Assembly (NCBI RefSeq): GCF_001436645.1
Contig: NZ_AYZI01000008.1
Span: forward strand, 37,205 to 101,204
Reading direction: 5' to 3'
Source of the DNA: Fructilactobacillus florum DSM 22689 = JCM 16035
GTDB lineage: Bacteria > Bacillota > Bacilli > Lactobacillales > Lactobacillaceae
DNA length: 64,000 nt
The notes beneath the pieces are model-generated. The model saw only the letters and a list, made by a program, of their open reading frames with translations, was not told where the DNA came from and ran no database searches. Positions 16,788 through 25,949 of the stretch are shown in pieces (the stretch's first letter is position 1; every line of letters starts with the position of its first letter). A program made the translations under genes and the position numbers.

Positions 16788-18290
16788 TTAGGCTTGAAAC
16801 CGTTGTAGTGCCCGTGAAATATCTTTTGTCGCTGGATAGATTGCTTGATAGCTCTGATATAGTTCATCATATTTAGCCACGTTGAGTGGATTAGGTTGAT
16901 AAACTCGCTGCGTGGTTACAAACACCTCAGCACAAGCTTGAAAATCAGGGAACCAACCGAGACCAACCGCAGCTAACATCGCTGCTCCTAAACCGGGGCC
17001 TTGTTCATTTGCGAGCTTAGTGACCGGGGTATTAAAAATATCTGCTTGCAGTTGCAGCCAGAAATCACTTTTGGCACCGCCACCAATGGCAACCACCGTA
17101 TCAAAATCTGATTGCTGGCTACGATAGATATTTAACAGATCCCGAAAACTAAAAGTAATGCCTTCAATCACCGCACGGGTAAAGTCTGCGCGTTGCTGGC
17201 GAGCATCGACACCAATGAAGCTTCCCCGAATGTTGGCATCTGCATACGGTGCTCGTTCCCCAACAATGTAAGGCGTGAACAACAACCCATGAGCTCCTTT
17301 CGGTGCTTGAGCCGCTGTCTCAATCATCTCATCAAAGGATTGATCCTCGCAAAAGGTTCGATGATACCAACTCAATGAGTATCCGGCTGCCAAGGTAACG
17401 CCCATCGAATAATATGCATTCGGGATCACGTGGTCCTCCAACTGGACTTGTCCCTGATACTCGTCATTTGGTTGTGCTTCATATTTTAAAATTACTCCCG
17501 ATGTTCCAATGCTGGAAAGAACCTTATTCGGGGTCAAGATGCCGGCTCCTAAAGCTCCACAAGCATTATCAGCTCCACCTGCAAAAACGACCGTCTGTTG
17601 TGAAAGTCCCGAAAATTCTGCGTACTGAGCAGTAATTGTGCCAACTTTTTCTCCCGACAGTACCAATGGTGGCAAAATCCGCTTGGAGATACCACAGGCA
17701 TCACAAATAACATCACTCCATTGGTTAGTATGCAAGTCGAGCAGCGTCGTCCCGGTTGCATCCGAATAATCAATCCCCAACGTTCCCGTCATTCGATACC
17801 GAACATAATCCTTTGGCGTCAAAAAGAGTTCTGCTTGCTTCCAAATTTCCGGTTCATTTTCTTTAACCCACATTAACTTGGGTAACGTAAACCCTTCAAG
17901 GGGACGATTTCCTGTAATCTTAACAAATTGATCGCCTAACAGCTGATCAATTTCGGCACACTGTTTGGTGGTTCGAGTATCATTCCACAAAATAGCGGGT
18001 CGCAGCACTTGGTATTGCTTATCCAAAAGCACCAAACCGTGCATTTGACCAGAATAACTAATCCCTTCGATATCTTCAGGACGGATTTGATCATCAAGAA
18101 TTAAACGAACAATCGCAACGGTCGTGGACATCACCCAGTCATTGGGGTTCTGCTCACTATAACCTGGTTGCGGTTGATTTAGTGGATAGTCAAACGATTG
18201 CTGGGCTAGAATGGTTCCGGCTCGCGTTACTGCAGAGACCTTTACGGCACTTGTTCCTAAATCTACTCCTAAAACACACTTGGTGGTCAT
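16788..18290 (-). CDS. xylB: Xylulokinase (FGGY kinase)
   Basis: A 500-aa kinase phosphorylating D-xylulose to xylulose 5-phosphate, the substrate of phosphoketolase in heterofermenters. It has the phosphate-1 motif [11 protein letters not shown], the xylulokinase-type [12 protein letters not shown] and ILWNDTRT, and the C-terminal [23 protein letters not shown] relatives act on other sugars, but SGQMHG is characteristic of XylB. AGGAGG precedes the ATG. It stands alone, with no xylose isomerase or transporter beside it. A TATAAT box is on the minus strand at 18347-18352. Confidence 0.92.
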   Translation of the reverse strand: MTTKCVLGVDLGTSAVKVSAVTRAGTILAQQSFDYPLNQPQPGYSEQNPNDWVMSTTVAIVRLILDDQIRPEDIEGISYSGQMHGLVLLDKQYQVLRPAILWNDTRTTKQCAEIDQLLGDQFVKITGNRPLEGFTLPKLMWVKENEPEIWKQAELFLTPKDYVRYRMTGTLGIDYSDATGTTLLDLHTNQWSDVICDACGISKRILPPLVLSGEKVGTITAQYAEFSGLSQQTVVFAGGADNACGALGAGILTPNKVLSSIGTSGVILKYEAQPNDEYQGQVQLEDHVIPNAYYSMGVTLAAGYSLSWYHRTFCEDQSFDEMIETAAQAPKGAHGLLFTPYIVGERAPYADANIRGSFIGVDARQQRADFTRAVIEGITFSFRDLLNIYRSQQSDFDTVVAIGGGAKSDFWLQLQADIFNTPVTKLANEQGPGLGAAMLAAVGLGWFPDFQACAEVFVTTQRVYQPNPLNVAKYDELYQSYQAIYPATKDISRALQRFQA

Positions 18291-18377
18291 TCGTCATCCT
18301 CCTGAGCTACGCTCGGCTACTGATTTTATATTGGTTACTTGGTTTAATTATAGTAAAAAAAGAGCCGTAGCCCAACC

Positions 18378-18422
18378 AAAAAAAGTAGCTAGCGCCTAAT
18401 AAGTTAGGTTAACTAGCTACTC
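18378..18422 (-). terminator. Terminator of the membrane protein gene at 18431
   Basis: Outer stem AGTAGCTAG / CTAGCTACT with an inner CCTAA/TTAGG pair, followed on the minus strand by seven T. Confidence 0.75.
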
Positions 18423-18430
18423 TGATCAAA

Positions 18431-19252
18431 CTATTTCATTGGCGAAGAACTTGGCTGTTGATATGCTACCTGGAGCTCCACATGATAATCATCGTTATTT
18501 TCCATCAAACCGTTGCGACCCAGCATCTTATATTTACCACCGGTTAAATAAGCTCCCGCTAAATATAACTTGCCTCGTTGCCGATCTAATTGCGTAACCG
18601 ATTGCAAACCCACCGTTTCAATTTTACCGATCACATCGGCCTGCGCAGCGTTGATCCCAGCTCGGACCTGGTAACCGTCTGGTTGATTTTCCAATGAAAA
18701 ATAGGGAATCAAAACCCCTTTTCCAATCGCCGAAACTGTTTTGGTAGTGCCATGTTTCAGCTGCCGAGTTAACTCTCGATCAGTTGTCCCCCCATAATTT
18801 TTCTGAAGCAATTGTTCATTTTCAAGCGCAATTGCCAACTGGTTTATAAATGCTTGTTGGGCGGGATTACTAACTAGCGTTGCTGGCATGGTCTCGCGAT
18901 CATCGAATAAACCGTTCGCAGGAATATTACGATACTGCGTTGGTGGCGTATCAGTAGCGCTTTTGGGGTTAATATGCAGCAGTTGATAGAGCTTAGGGGT
19001 TAAATCAATCTTTGAATTACGATTCAGAAAATAATAAATGGCATTAAGATAGAGAAAATAAGCTAAGACGATGGTCACTAACAAAAACAAACTGCCGCGA
19101 ACTATCACCCCATTTGTAAGAAACCGATAACTAATGTAAATCAGATATAACTCGCCCAAAAAGCCTAAAATAACGTACAGTCGGGACTTCGTTTTTGGTT
19201 CAATGTTAATGTAAGATAACCAAGAATTGATTCCATCAAGAAAACTAAACAT
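18431..19252 (-). CDS. Two-helix membrane protein with a soluble C-terminal domain, unknown function
   Basis: A 273-aa protein with two hydrophobic segments (about 25-45 and 50-75) separated by a very short loop, then about 190 polar residues with RNIPANGLFDDRETMPATLV and a beta-rich C-terminus. It resembles a conserved lactobacillar family of unknown function (possibly the one catalogued as DUF6681, recalled from memory and not checked). It starts two bases after the stop of the secreted Asn/Gln-rich protein, so the two are one operon and may act together at the cell surface. GGGGG supplies the ribosome site within the preceding gene. Confidence 0.6.
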   Translation of the reverse strand: MFSFLDGINSWLSYINIEPKTKSRLYVILGFLGELYLIYISYRFLTNGVIVRGSLFLLVTIVLAYFLYLNAIYYFLNRNSKIDLTPKLYQLLHINPKSATDTPPTQYRNIPANGLFDDRETMPATLVSNPAQQAFINQLAIALENEQLLQKNYGGTTDRELTRQLKHGTTKTVSAIGKGVLIPYFSLENQPDGYQVRAGINAAQADVIGKIETVGLQSVTQLDRQRGKLYLAGAYLTGGKYKMLGRNGLMENNDDYHVELQVAYQQPSSSPMK

Positions 19253-19254
19253 GG

Positions 19255-19743
19255 TTATTGACCCCCACTCTTCTGATTTGATGTGCTAGTTCCTTGACTA
19301 CCACCTCCCGTGGTCGTCGAATTAGTTGTTTTATTGGATTGTTGCGAGTTATTTGGAGTTTGGTTGTCATCATTACTCTTGGATGAGTCGGTATTTTTAT
19401 TTTCCGAATCATTAGACTGCTGTGAGTTATTATTCTCGTTAGTCCCAGTAGTTTGGTTATTGTCCTGGTTTTGGTCTTCTGTCTGCTTATCGGACTGCTT
19501 GGTAGGCTGGTTCTGATTATCATCGGGTTGCTGCTTAGGTTGGTTCTTATTTCCATCAAAATCATTTTGTTGATCATTAGTCTGATTGGTCTGATCATTT
19601 GACTTGTTGGGGGTCGATTGATTGGTAACTTTAGCCCCTTCCCGAGTATGCGTTACCTGGTTCGTAACCACATTAGTGGCTCCCAACCCCAATGAAATCG
19701 CGAAAATCGCAAATGGAGTTAAAAAGGGCGGTATGCGATTCAT
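19255..19743 (-). CDS. Secreted Asn/Gln-rich low-complexity protein
   Basis: A 162-aa protein. Residues 1-25 form a signal-peptide-like hydrophobic helix (FLTPFAIFAISLGLGATNVV) without a lipobox. Almost all the rest is Asn, Gln, Asp, Ser and Thr with a few Lys, in an irregular repeat, ending GGGSQGTSTSNQ. Such composition suggests an extended, disordered extracytoplasmic region. AAGGAGATG precedes the ATG. First gene of a two-gene unit with the two-helix membrane protein. The alternative frame over the same bases is an artefact of the repetitive AAC/CAA codons. Function unknown. Confidence 0.7.
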   Translation of the reverse strand: MNRIPPFLTPFAIFAISLGLGATNVVTNQVTHTREGAKVTNQSTPNKSNDQTNQTNDQQNDFDGNKNQPKQQPDDNQNQPTKQSDKQTEDQNQDNNQTTGTNENNNSQQSNDSENKNTDSSKSNDDNQTPNNSQQSNKTTNSTTTGGGSQGTSTSNQKSGGQ

Positions 19744-19808
19744 AAGCTCATCTCCTTCAAAATCGTCAGCCTTAACTATCTCAAAGAAACGTTAAAGATA
19801 GTTTAATG

Positions 19809-20360
19809 TTAGCTTAATTTTTCCATAATTTCGTCCAAACGTTTGACCGTCGTCTTCCAATCTTGGTTTGTTATTTGATAAAAATTACCGCTTGGAGGTA
19901 ACGAAAAAGTCCAGTCGCGCTGATTTTCAGGACTATCCAAACGGTTTTGAATCGCTACCAGCTGATCACCGCGAACTTGCATCCGGTGCTGTTGGACAGT
20001 CCTACTGGGTAGTTGCAACACCAGCACGATCACCTGCCGACCCAGTGCCTTTACATAAGTTTGCGCCCCCGCTGTATCTAGCACAATGGAACAAATTGAT
20101 CCCTTTTGCCACGCTCGTTGCAACCCCTCATACGAAGACCCATACTGATGTCCAGCATAGTGAACTTGCTCTAACAAATGTAATTTAGCAAAACTCGCTG
20201 GCGTTTCAAAATAGTAATCTCGACCCGCTTGTTCGCCTCGTCGAGGCAATCTAGTCGTGTGGGTCACAATCGCTGGAATCCCATAGGTTTCCGTTAGGTA
20301 ATCTTGAACCGTTGTTTTCCCCGTTCCGGCAGCGCCGGTCAAAACAATGAGCTGCTTCAC
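19809..20360 (-). CDS. Guanylate-kinase-like P-loop nucleotide kinase
   Basis: About 183 aa. N-terminal P-loop GAAGTGKTTV, then the guanylate-kinase-type stretch THTTRLPRRGEQAGRDYYF (GMP-binding in true Gmk), a YEGLQRAW segment and a lid-like region. The family transfers phosphate from ATP to GMP; this lactobacillar branch may be a paralogue with a different substrate. The start is uncertain: two ATGs at 20375 and 20369 have poor spacing, while GTG at 20360 has GGAG nine bases upstream and gives the usual N-terminus MKQLIVLTG. No terminator was recognised; the next gene upstream lies 80 bases away. Confidence 0.75.
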   Translation of the reverse strand: MKQLIVLTGAAGTGKTTVQDYLTETYGIPAIVTHTTRLPRRGEQAGRDYYFETPASFAKLHLLEQVHYAGHQYGSSYEGLQRAWQKGSICSIVLDTAGAQTYVKALGRQVIVLVLQLPSRTVQQHRMQVRGDQLVAIQNRLDSPENQRDWTFSLPPSGNFYQITNQDWKTTVKRLDEIMEKLS

Positions 20361-20439
20361 AATCGTCATCTCCATGCCGTTTACTTTAGTGACCCAGTTG
20401 TTTTAGCGACAATGCAAGCCGACCACAACATCTTATAGT

Positions 20440-21588
20440 CTATTCTACCGCAGTTTGAAGGTGGCGTAGTCCCCAGCGCAATAAAATCGGAGATATGATG
20501 GTTGTCAAAACAATTACTAGCGTTAGTTCGGAATAAAGCCCACTGGAAAGCAAGTGTTGCTGCAACCCCAGTTGTGAAATAATCAAGGCCATCTCACCAC
20601 GAGAAATCATCCCTGAACCTACTATATTACTCGTGCCCCAATCAAGACCAAACCAGTGTGCGCTCAGCCCACAGCCAATCCATTTAGTTAACACCGCGAC
20701 GACGGTTAAGAGCCCGACCAATGCCAATCCTTGCCAACTAGTAACCAACTTCAGATCCAGTCCAACCGAAACAAAAAAGATCGGAATTAGTAAAACTGAA
20801 CCCACCAAGTTGGTACTAGCAACAATTGTTGCCTTCCCAGAGGTTCGTGCCACTGCAATCCCCGCAAAGAATGCTCCAAGAACCGCACTAAGATGCGCTA
20901 CTTCGGCTAACTCCGCTAATAACAATGCAATTATCAAGCCAACGGTTGCCAGCAACACTGGATCACGAAACCGAACAACCAGCTGAATAATGGCCGGAAC
21001 TAGCCATTTAATCACAACTGCTAATCCTCCCAGATAGCAGAGCTGCTCTAAAACAACTACCCAAAGCGACTGTCCGTTAGCGCTAAACAAGCTACTAAAT
21101 AAACTCAGCAAGACAATTGAAATTAAATCATCTGCAACAGCAGCTCCTAAAATCACGGTACCGCCAATGGTCTTTAACTGTCCGAATTCTTGCAACACCG
21201 CAACACTGATGGAAACTGAGGTAGCAGCAAAAATAACTCCCCAAAAGAGGGCATCACGCAACCCTTGTTGCCAAAGAAGCCCCAATGATGTAAATGCAAG
21301 TAATGGTAGCAACACGCCACAAACAGCAATGCCCAGTGACGCCTTGGCGTGCCGCTTAATCTGATGAAAATCGCATTCCAGTCCGGCTAAAAACATCAGG
21401 ACAATCACTCCCAAGTTTGCAGCAAGTCCTAGTGCCTGTGTAGGCTGTAACCATCCAAGCACCGCCGGTCCCAAAACCATCCCAGCTAGGATTTGACCCA
21501 CAACATTTGGCAAGCCGATGCGCATCGCCAGCTGTCCTGCTAGAAGCGCTGCCACTAACAATCCAGCTAAAGATCCCAATTCACCCAT
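20440..21588 (-). CDS. CPA2 family Na+/H+ antiporter (NapA-like)
   Basis: A 382-aa membrane protein with about twelve helices and no TrkA domains. GQILAGMVLGPAVLGWL and FLAGLECDF match the start of CPA2 exchangers, and GAAVADDLISIVLLSLF carries the paired acidic residues typical of electrogenic NapA-type sodium/proton antiport. It would expel sodium or adjust internal pH. GGAGG stands before the ATG. It lies near, but not in, the kinase-like gene's unit. Substrate ion is inferred from family only. Confidence 0.86.
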   Translation of the reverse strand: MGELGSLAGLLVAALLAGQLAMRIGLPNVVGQILAGMVLGPAVLGWLQPTQALGLAANLGVIVLMFLAGLECDFHQIKRHAKASLGIAVCGVLLPLLAFTSLGLLWQQGLRDALFWGVIFAATSVSISVAVLQEFGQLKTIGGTVILGAAVADDLISIVLLSLFSSLFSANGQSLWVVVLEQLCYLGGLAVVIKWLVPAIIQLVVRFRDPVLLATVGLIIALLLAELAEVAHLSAVLGAFFAGIAVARTSGKATIVASTNLVGSVLLIPIFFVSVGLDLKLVTSWQGLALVGLLTVVAVLTKWIGCGLSAHWFGLDWGTSNIVGSGMISRGEMALIISQLGLQQHLLSSGLYSELTLVIVLTTIISPILLRWGLRHLQTAVE

Positions 21589-21753
21589 AGTAACCTCCGT
21601 CTTTTACAGTCAATCAAATTTAAACCGATTTCTTCTAGCGTACCAAAATTAACCACGCCCAGAAAAAGCGCGCCTTTTTGAGAAATCCGCTGGTCGCAAA
21701 AAGAGCTGAGCGTGGTATGATTAAAAATAAAGTTTGAAAGCGGGGATTTAAAA

Positions 21754-22668
21754 ATGAAACAAGGAACGACCATTATAACACTCGACAACGGCTACCATTT
21801 ATGGACGAATACCCAAGGAACCGGGTCAATCCACTTACTAGCCCTTCACGGTGGCCCAGGAGGAACCCATGAATACTGGGAAGATACCGCGCAACAACTC
21901 AAAAAACAGGGACTAGATGTCCAGGTTCACATGTATGATCAACTTGGATCATGGTATTCAGACACCCCTGATTGGGACAATCCGGAAGTTGCCAGCCAGA
22001 TTCAAACCTACGATTATTATGTTGATGAGATTGAAGAAGTCCGTCAAAAGCTTGGAATCGACCAGTTTTACCTGATTGGTCAATCTTGGGGAGGAGCCCT
22101 CGTTCAACTGTATGCTGCTAAATACGGTCAACATTTGAAGGGAGCTATCATTTCTTCTATGGTTGATCGCATCTCAGACTATACAGACCATCTCAACCAG
22201 ATTCGCAAGACTGCTTTAAGCCCTACTGAACTTGAATACATGCAACAGTGTGAAGCAAATAATGATTACGATAATGATCGCTACCAGCAGCTTGTCGAAA
22301 AATTAAATGACGCTTATGTTGATCGCAAAAAACCAGCTGCAATTGCTCACCTAGTCAATACCATGAGCGTCCCCCTTTACAATGCATTTCAAGGTGACAA
22401 CGAATTCGTAATCACCGGTAAACTTGGGGAATGGAACTTTACTGACCACCTTAAGGATATCAAGGTTCCAACGTTAGTCACCTTTGGCGAACATGAAACC
22501 ATGCCACTAGCAACGGGACGCCGAATGGCTGAAATGATCCCTAATGCGCAGTTTGTTTCAACCCCAGAGGGTGGTCATCACCACATGATTGACAACGCTC
22601 CGGTTTACTACCAGCACTTAGCCAACTTTTTGCAATCTGTCGAGGCGGGAACTTTCAATCAAAAATAG
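21754..22668 (+). CDS. pip: Proline iminopeptidase (alpha/beta hydrolase)
   Basis: A 304-aa serine peptidase that releases N-terminal proline from peptides. The oxyanion-hole motif LHGGPGGTHEYW is near residue 28, and the nucleophile elbow IGQSWGGALVQLYA follows the standard spacing. A C-terminal His lies in EGGHHHMI. Length and the HGGPG motif match lactobacillar PepI/PepIP. It complements PepT and PepO in this window for peptide use. AGCGGGGA lies eight bases before the ATG, and a TATGAT box is at 21716-21721. Confidence 0.92.
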   Translation: MKQGTTIITLDNGYHLWTNTQGTGSIHLLALHGGPGGTHEYWEDTAQQLKKQGLDVQVHMYDQLGSWYSDTPDWDNPEVASQIQTYDYYVDEIEEVRQKLGIDQFYLIGQSWGGALVQLYAAKYGQHLKGAIISSMVDRISDYTDHLNQIRKTALSPTELEYMQQCEANNDYDNDRYQQLVEKLNDAYVDRKKPAAIAHLVNTMSVPLYNAFQGDNEFVITGKLGEWNFTDHLKDIKVPTLVTFGEHETMPLATGRRMAEMIPNAQFVSTPEGGHHHMIDNAPVYYQHLANFLQSVEAGTFNQK

Positions 22669-22674
22669 CTAACC

Positions 22675-22732
22675 AAAAAGGCTCTGCTCGCTAATCCTTC
22701 ATCATTGAGGGTTGGTAGCAGAACCTTTTTAG
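22675..22732. terminator. Bidirectional terminator between pip and add
   Basis: AAAAAGG-TCTGCT / AGCAGA-CCTTTTT hairpin between two convergent genes, with one mismatch and a large loop. Confidence 0.75.
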
Positions 22733-23745
22733 TTAGAAGCCCACATCGTCATTTCATTAATCAGCTGTTGTTTAAGTTCATGCGACGCAAATGAAGCCTG
22801 GACCGCGTTAAGATTGCACTGGAGCAGCTGCTCACGGGTTAAACCATTTGTTTGCGCTAACCCAAAATATTCCTCCGTTAAAGTCGTATCAGAAACGGTC
22901 CGATTATCAGTATTAATACAAAGTCGCTGTCCTTGACTCAGCCACCGTTGCAACGGGTATGCGGATCGAGTCGGAAGCGCGCGCGTTTGGACGTTACTGG
23001 TGGGACAACCCTCGATACAAATTTGACGCTGTTGCAATAGTTTTTCCAAACGATGGTTCCCATGCGCTGCAATCCCATGACCGATTCTAGTACTTCCAGC
23101 CTGCACGGCATCCCAAATATTCTGAGCACAGCCACATTCACCGGCATGTAACGTCAAACCAACCTGCTGCCCCGTCACGATTAAATTAAGTGGTGCCTGA
23201 TATTGGTTAACAAAATCTGGTGCTTCCGGACCAGCCAAGTCCACACCTGCAACTTGGTCGTGTAGATCGGCTGCGGTGGCAAATACTTGCTCGACCGTTG
23301 CTTCGTCATCCGTCCGCATCCCACAGACTAAAATATTACCATGGATCTGATACACAGCCTCTGCCTCAGCAATTCCAGTCGCCACTGCTTCAATTGCATC
23401 AATCACACTTAGCTCTCCCGCCGTGGAAAGCGTTGGAGCAAACCGTAACTCAAGGTATCGAACCCCGTCTTGTTCAGCTTGTTCCATCACATCATAGGCC
23501 GCCCGCTTCAAAGCAGGTGCTGTTTGGAGATATGGTAACACGAAATCAAAGGTTTTCAGGTAATCAGCTAAATTTTGCCCATCAGCCGGTCCAACCATCT
23601 TTCGAGTCAACTCCATCAAATTACTTTCAATCTCCATGTTTTGTCCCCGTGCGATCTGTCGCAAGGTATGTGGTCGAATGGAACCGTCTAAATGACAATG
23701 AAGTTCGGCTTTTGGAAATCTTTGAATCTCAGCACGCGTTAGCAT
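22729..23745 (-). CDS. add: Adenosine deaminase
   Basis: A 338-aa metal-dependent enzyme converting adenosine to inosine and ammonia in purine salvage. HCHLDGSIR near residue 16 supplies two zinc-binding histidines, LHAGECG the third His and catalytic Glu, IGHGIAAHG the next, and NTDNRTVSDT the metal-binding Asp. Length is normal. AGAAGGGA precedes the ATG. Stands alone. The related adenine deaminase-like branch cannot be fully excluded, but the motif set is that of ADA. Confidence 0.92.
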   Translation of the reverse strand: MLTRAEIQRFPKAELHCHLDGSIRPHTLRQIARGQNMEIESNLMELTRKMVGPADGQNLADYLKTFDFVLPYLQTAPALKRAAYDVMEQAEQDGVRYLELRFAPTLSTAGELSVIDAIEAVATGIAEAEAVYQIHGNILVCGMRTDDEATVEQVFATAADLHDQVAGVDLAGPEAPDFVNQYQAPLNLIVTGQQVGLTLHAGECGCAQNIWDAVQAGSTRIGHGIAAHGNHRLEKLLQQRQICIEGCPTSNVQTRALPTRSAYPLQRWLSQGQRLCINTDNRTVSDTTLTEEYFGLAQTNGLTREQLLQCNLNAVQASFASHELKQQLINEMTMWASN

Positions 23746-23836
23746 TCACATCTGTCCCTTCTGAAAAAATAATTTAAATTGTTATTATGTTAATGGAAAT
23801 CCTCCCTACTTGCAACCAAATTTTTACCTTCGCATT

Positions 23837-23876
23837 AAAAAAAGAGCGAACAATAATCAGTTCACTCTTTTTTATT
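23837..23876 (-). terminator. Terminator of the ABC-F gene
   Basis: AAAAAAGAG-GAAC / GTTC-CTCTTTTTT imperfect hairpin with a T run on the minus strand, just past the stop at 23883. Confidence 0.8.
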
Positions 23877-23882
23877 ATTCGT

Positions 23883-25424
23883 TTATTTCAAGCTAAGTTT
23901 TTCGACGTCAATGACTTTGTCAGCCAGTCCTTCATAGAAACTTGCTTCATGACTGACCACAATTGCATTCCCCGGGAAGCGCTTAATAGCTAATTTGAGA
24001 GCTTTTTTCGTTTCATCATCTAGATGATTGGATGGTTCATCTAAGATCAAAAAATTACTGGCAACAAATTCTAAGAGCGTTAACTTCACTTTAACTTGTT
24101 CCCCACCCGAAAGCATTGCCAGCGGTTTAAAGGCGTTTGCCGCCTCCATTCCTGACCGTGCCAATTTGCTACGAATTTCTTTTTGAGTTAACCGTGGTTG
24201 TTGGTCTTGAATCAACTGCATGGGAGTCTGTTGTGGGTCATCCCACACCAAATCTTGACTAAAATAGGAAACCTTGGCGGAAGGAGAAAAAGTTGCCGAA
24301 CCTCCGAGTGGAGCAATAATTCCCAGAATGCTTTTAATCAAGGTTGATTTTCCCACTCCATTAAAGCCCTGCATTCCCACCTTTTGATCCGTATCCACCG
24401 AGAAAGTTACCGGTTGCAATAACGGTTGCTGATACCCGACCGACAATTGGTTAACAACCAGAGCATTTTGAGAGCCCGTTTCTAGGTAAGGAAAGGAAAA
24501 TTCCGCTTGGGTATTATTTTTCGGTGGATCAATTCGATCCATGCGATCCAGCATCTTTTCTCGTGACTTGGCCATATTAGAATGACTACCAGCTTTGTTT
24601 TTTTGAATAAACTTTTCTGCTTTTTCAATCTGAACCTGCTGTTTTTCAAATTCCCGTTGTTGGGTCTTTTCTTTTTCATTACGTTGCCGCATCGCAGATT
24701 TAAAGTCACCGCGATACTTAGTGATTTTACCAAAGGCCACATTAACAATACAGTTAGTAACCGCTTCTAAAAATTCATAATCATGAGAAATAATGATGGC
24801 GGAACCTGAAAATTGATTTAGGTAATCTTCTAGCCAGTTAATGTGCGCTGTATCTAAATAATTGGTTGGTTCATCTAAGAGCAAAACATCTGGATCTTCC
24901 AAAATTAGCTTCGCTAAAATAATCTTGGACCGCTGACCACCACTCATCGTGGCAATCTCATGATCCCGACCAATATCATCAAGTCCTAGACCAGTAATAA
25001 CCTGTTCCACTTTGGTCTCAAGCTCATAAAAATCACTGGCTTCTAGTTGTTCAGAAATTCGTCCCGCCTTTTCTAAGTAGGACTCGTCCATCGTTGTTGC
25101 ATATTCATTGTATAAATCCGTCATCCGCTGATTCAACTGGTATAAATCTGCAAAGGCCGTGTGTAAAAAGTCAACTAGGGTGGTCTCTTTGGGAATATCT
25201 ACATACTGATCCAAATATCCAATTCGAATATCCTTTTGCCAATTGATCCTACCTGACAGCGGGAGTTCCTGTCCCGTAATCAATTTAATTAGCGTCGACT
25301 TCCCGACCCCATTTTGGCCAACGACCCCCATGTGTTCACCCTTATTGAGTTGAAAATTTGCGTCTGCATATAATTTTTTATCTGCAAAACTCATGCTTAA
25401 GTCAGTAACATCTAATAGGGCCAT
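23883..25424 (-). CDS. ABC-F family ATPase (translation factor type)
   Basis: A 513-aa cytoplasmic protein with two ATPase domains and no membrane helices. Walker A sites are GQNGVGKSTL and GFNGVGKSTL; signatures MSGGQRSKI and LSGGEQVKV; Walker B segments LLLDEPTNYLD and LILDEPSNHLD. A charged linker of about 60 residues (RNEKEKTQQREFEKQQVQIE) lies between them, as in EttA/Uup/YbiT-like proteins that act on the ribosome. The ATG at 25424 gives the usual N-terminus MALLDVTDLSM, with a weak GAGATGAG ribosome site. Whether it gives antibiotic resistance cannot be told. Confidence 0.9.
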   Translation of the reverse strand: MALLDVTDLSMSFADKKLYADANFQLNKGEHMGVVGQNGVGKSTLIKLITGQELPLSGRINWQKDIRIGYLDQYVDIPKETTLVDFLHTAFADLYQLNQRMTDLYNEYATTMDESYLEKAGRISEQLEASDFYELETKVEQVITGLGLDDIGRDHEIATMSGGQRSKIILAKLILEDPDVLLLDEPTNYLDTAHINWLEDYLNQFSGSAIIISHDYEFLEAVTNCIVNVAFGKITKYRGDFKSAMRQRNEKEKTQQREFEKQQVQIEKAEKFIQKNKAGSHSNMAKSREKMLDRMDRIDPPKNNTQAEFSFPYLETGSQNALVVNQLSVGYQQPLLQPVTFSVDTDQKVGMQGFNGVGKSTLIKSILGIIAPLGGSATFSPSAKVSYFSQDLVWDDPQQTPMQLIQDQQPRLTQKEIRSKLARSGMEAANAFKPLAMLSGGEQVKVKLTLLEFVASNFLILDEPSNHLDDETKKALKLAIKRFPGNAIVVSHEASFYEGLADKVIDVEKLSLK

Positions 25425-25473
25425 ACGCTCATCTCGCTTTCGTTGCAATCCATAATAAATATTTTACCAAAAT

Positions 25474-25501
25474 TTGAGAGAATCTTACAGTATGTTATAC
25501 T
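25474..25501 (+). promoter_or_regulatory. Promoter of the VOC-protein gene
   Basis: TTGAGA, 16-base spacer, TATACT, about 35 bases before the GTG start. Confidence 0.6.
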
Positions 25502-25535
25502 AGCAATTATCTTTTTTAGAAAAGGAGATGCTCCC

Positions 25536-25940
25536 GTGAGAGTACACGACATTGCTCAACTCCAAATTTATGTCCGTGATTTGGAAACGACCCTTCAATT
25601 TTATCATGAAGTTCTTGATTTACCAGTGCTCGTCGCGAATCAACACGAAATATGCTTTCAATTAGGGAAGCAACGACTTCATTGCCAACTAATCGATCCC
25701 CAGAAGCTAGGACCTGCGCATCCCACTTGCGGAGCTGCTTTTTTTAGCATTCTCATCAAAGATTCATTAACTGATCTAGCCGCTCATCTAGCTAACTATG
25801 CCGTCCCGATTGTCAAGGGGCCGTTAACCATAAAGCATGGCAAACAACTCCAATCGGCGCTCTATATTAATGATCCCGACGGTAATCTAATTGAAATTGA
25901 TGAACAACACCCCTCAAATGTTTACTCAGAAAGGATTTAA
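25536..25940 (+). CDS. VOC-superfamily (glyoxalase/dioxygenase-like) protein
   Basis: A 134-aa single-domain protein with paired beta-alpha-beta-beta-beta modules: AQLQIYVRDLETTLQFYHEVLDL at the start and LYINDPDGNLIEIDE at the end, the standard VOC ending that carries the last metal ligand (Glu). The GTG at 25536 follows AAAGGAG by eight bases and lies right after the promoter; an apparent longer frame has no support. The family includes glyoxalase I, fosfomycin-resistance proteins and ring-cleaving dioxygenases; the reaction here is unknown. The amino-acid permease follows nine bases later, probably in the same operon. Confidence 0.8.
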   Translation: MRVHDIAQLQIYVRDLETTLQFYHEVLDLPVLVANQHEICFQLGKQRLHCQLIDPQKLGPAHPTCGAAFFSILIKDSLTDLAAHLANYAVPIVKGPLTIKHGKQLQSALYINDPDGNLIEIDEQHPSNVYSERI

Positions 25941-25949
25941 TTAACGTTT

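Noticed and set aside
19245..19598. A second long open frame opposite in phase to the Asn/Gln-rich gene
   Set aside because: It arises from the repetitive AAC/CAA/GAT codons read out of frame; no ribosome site, and product composition is unnatural.
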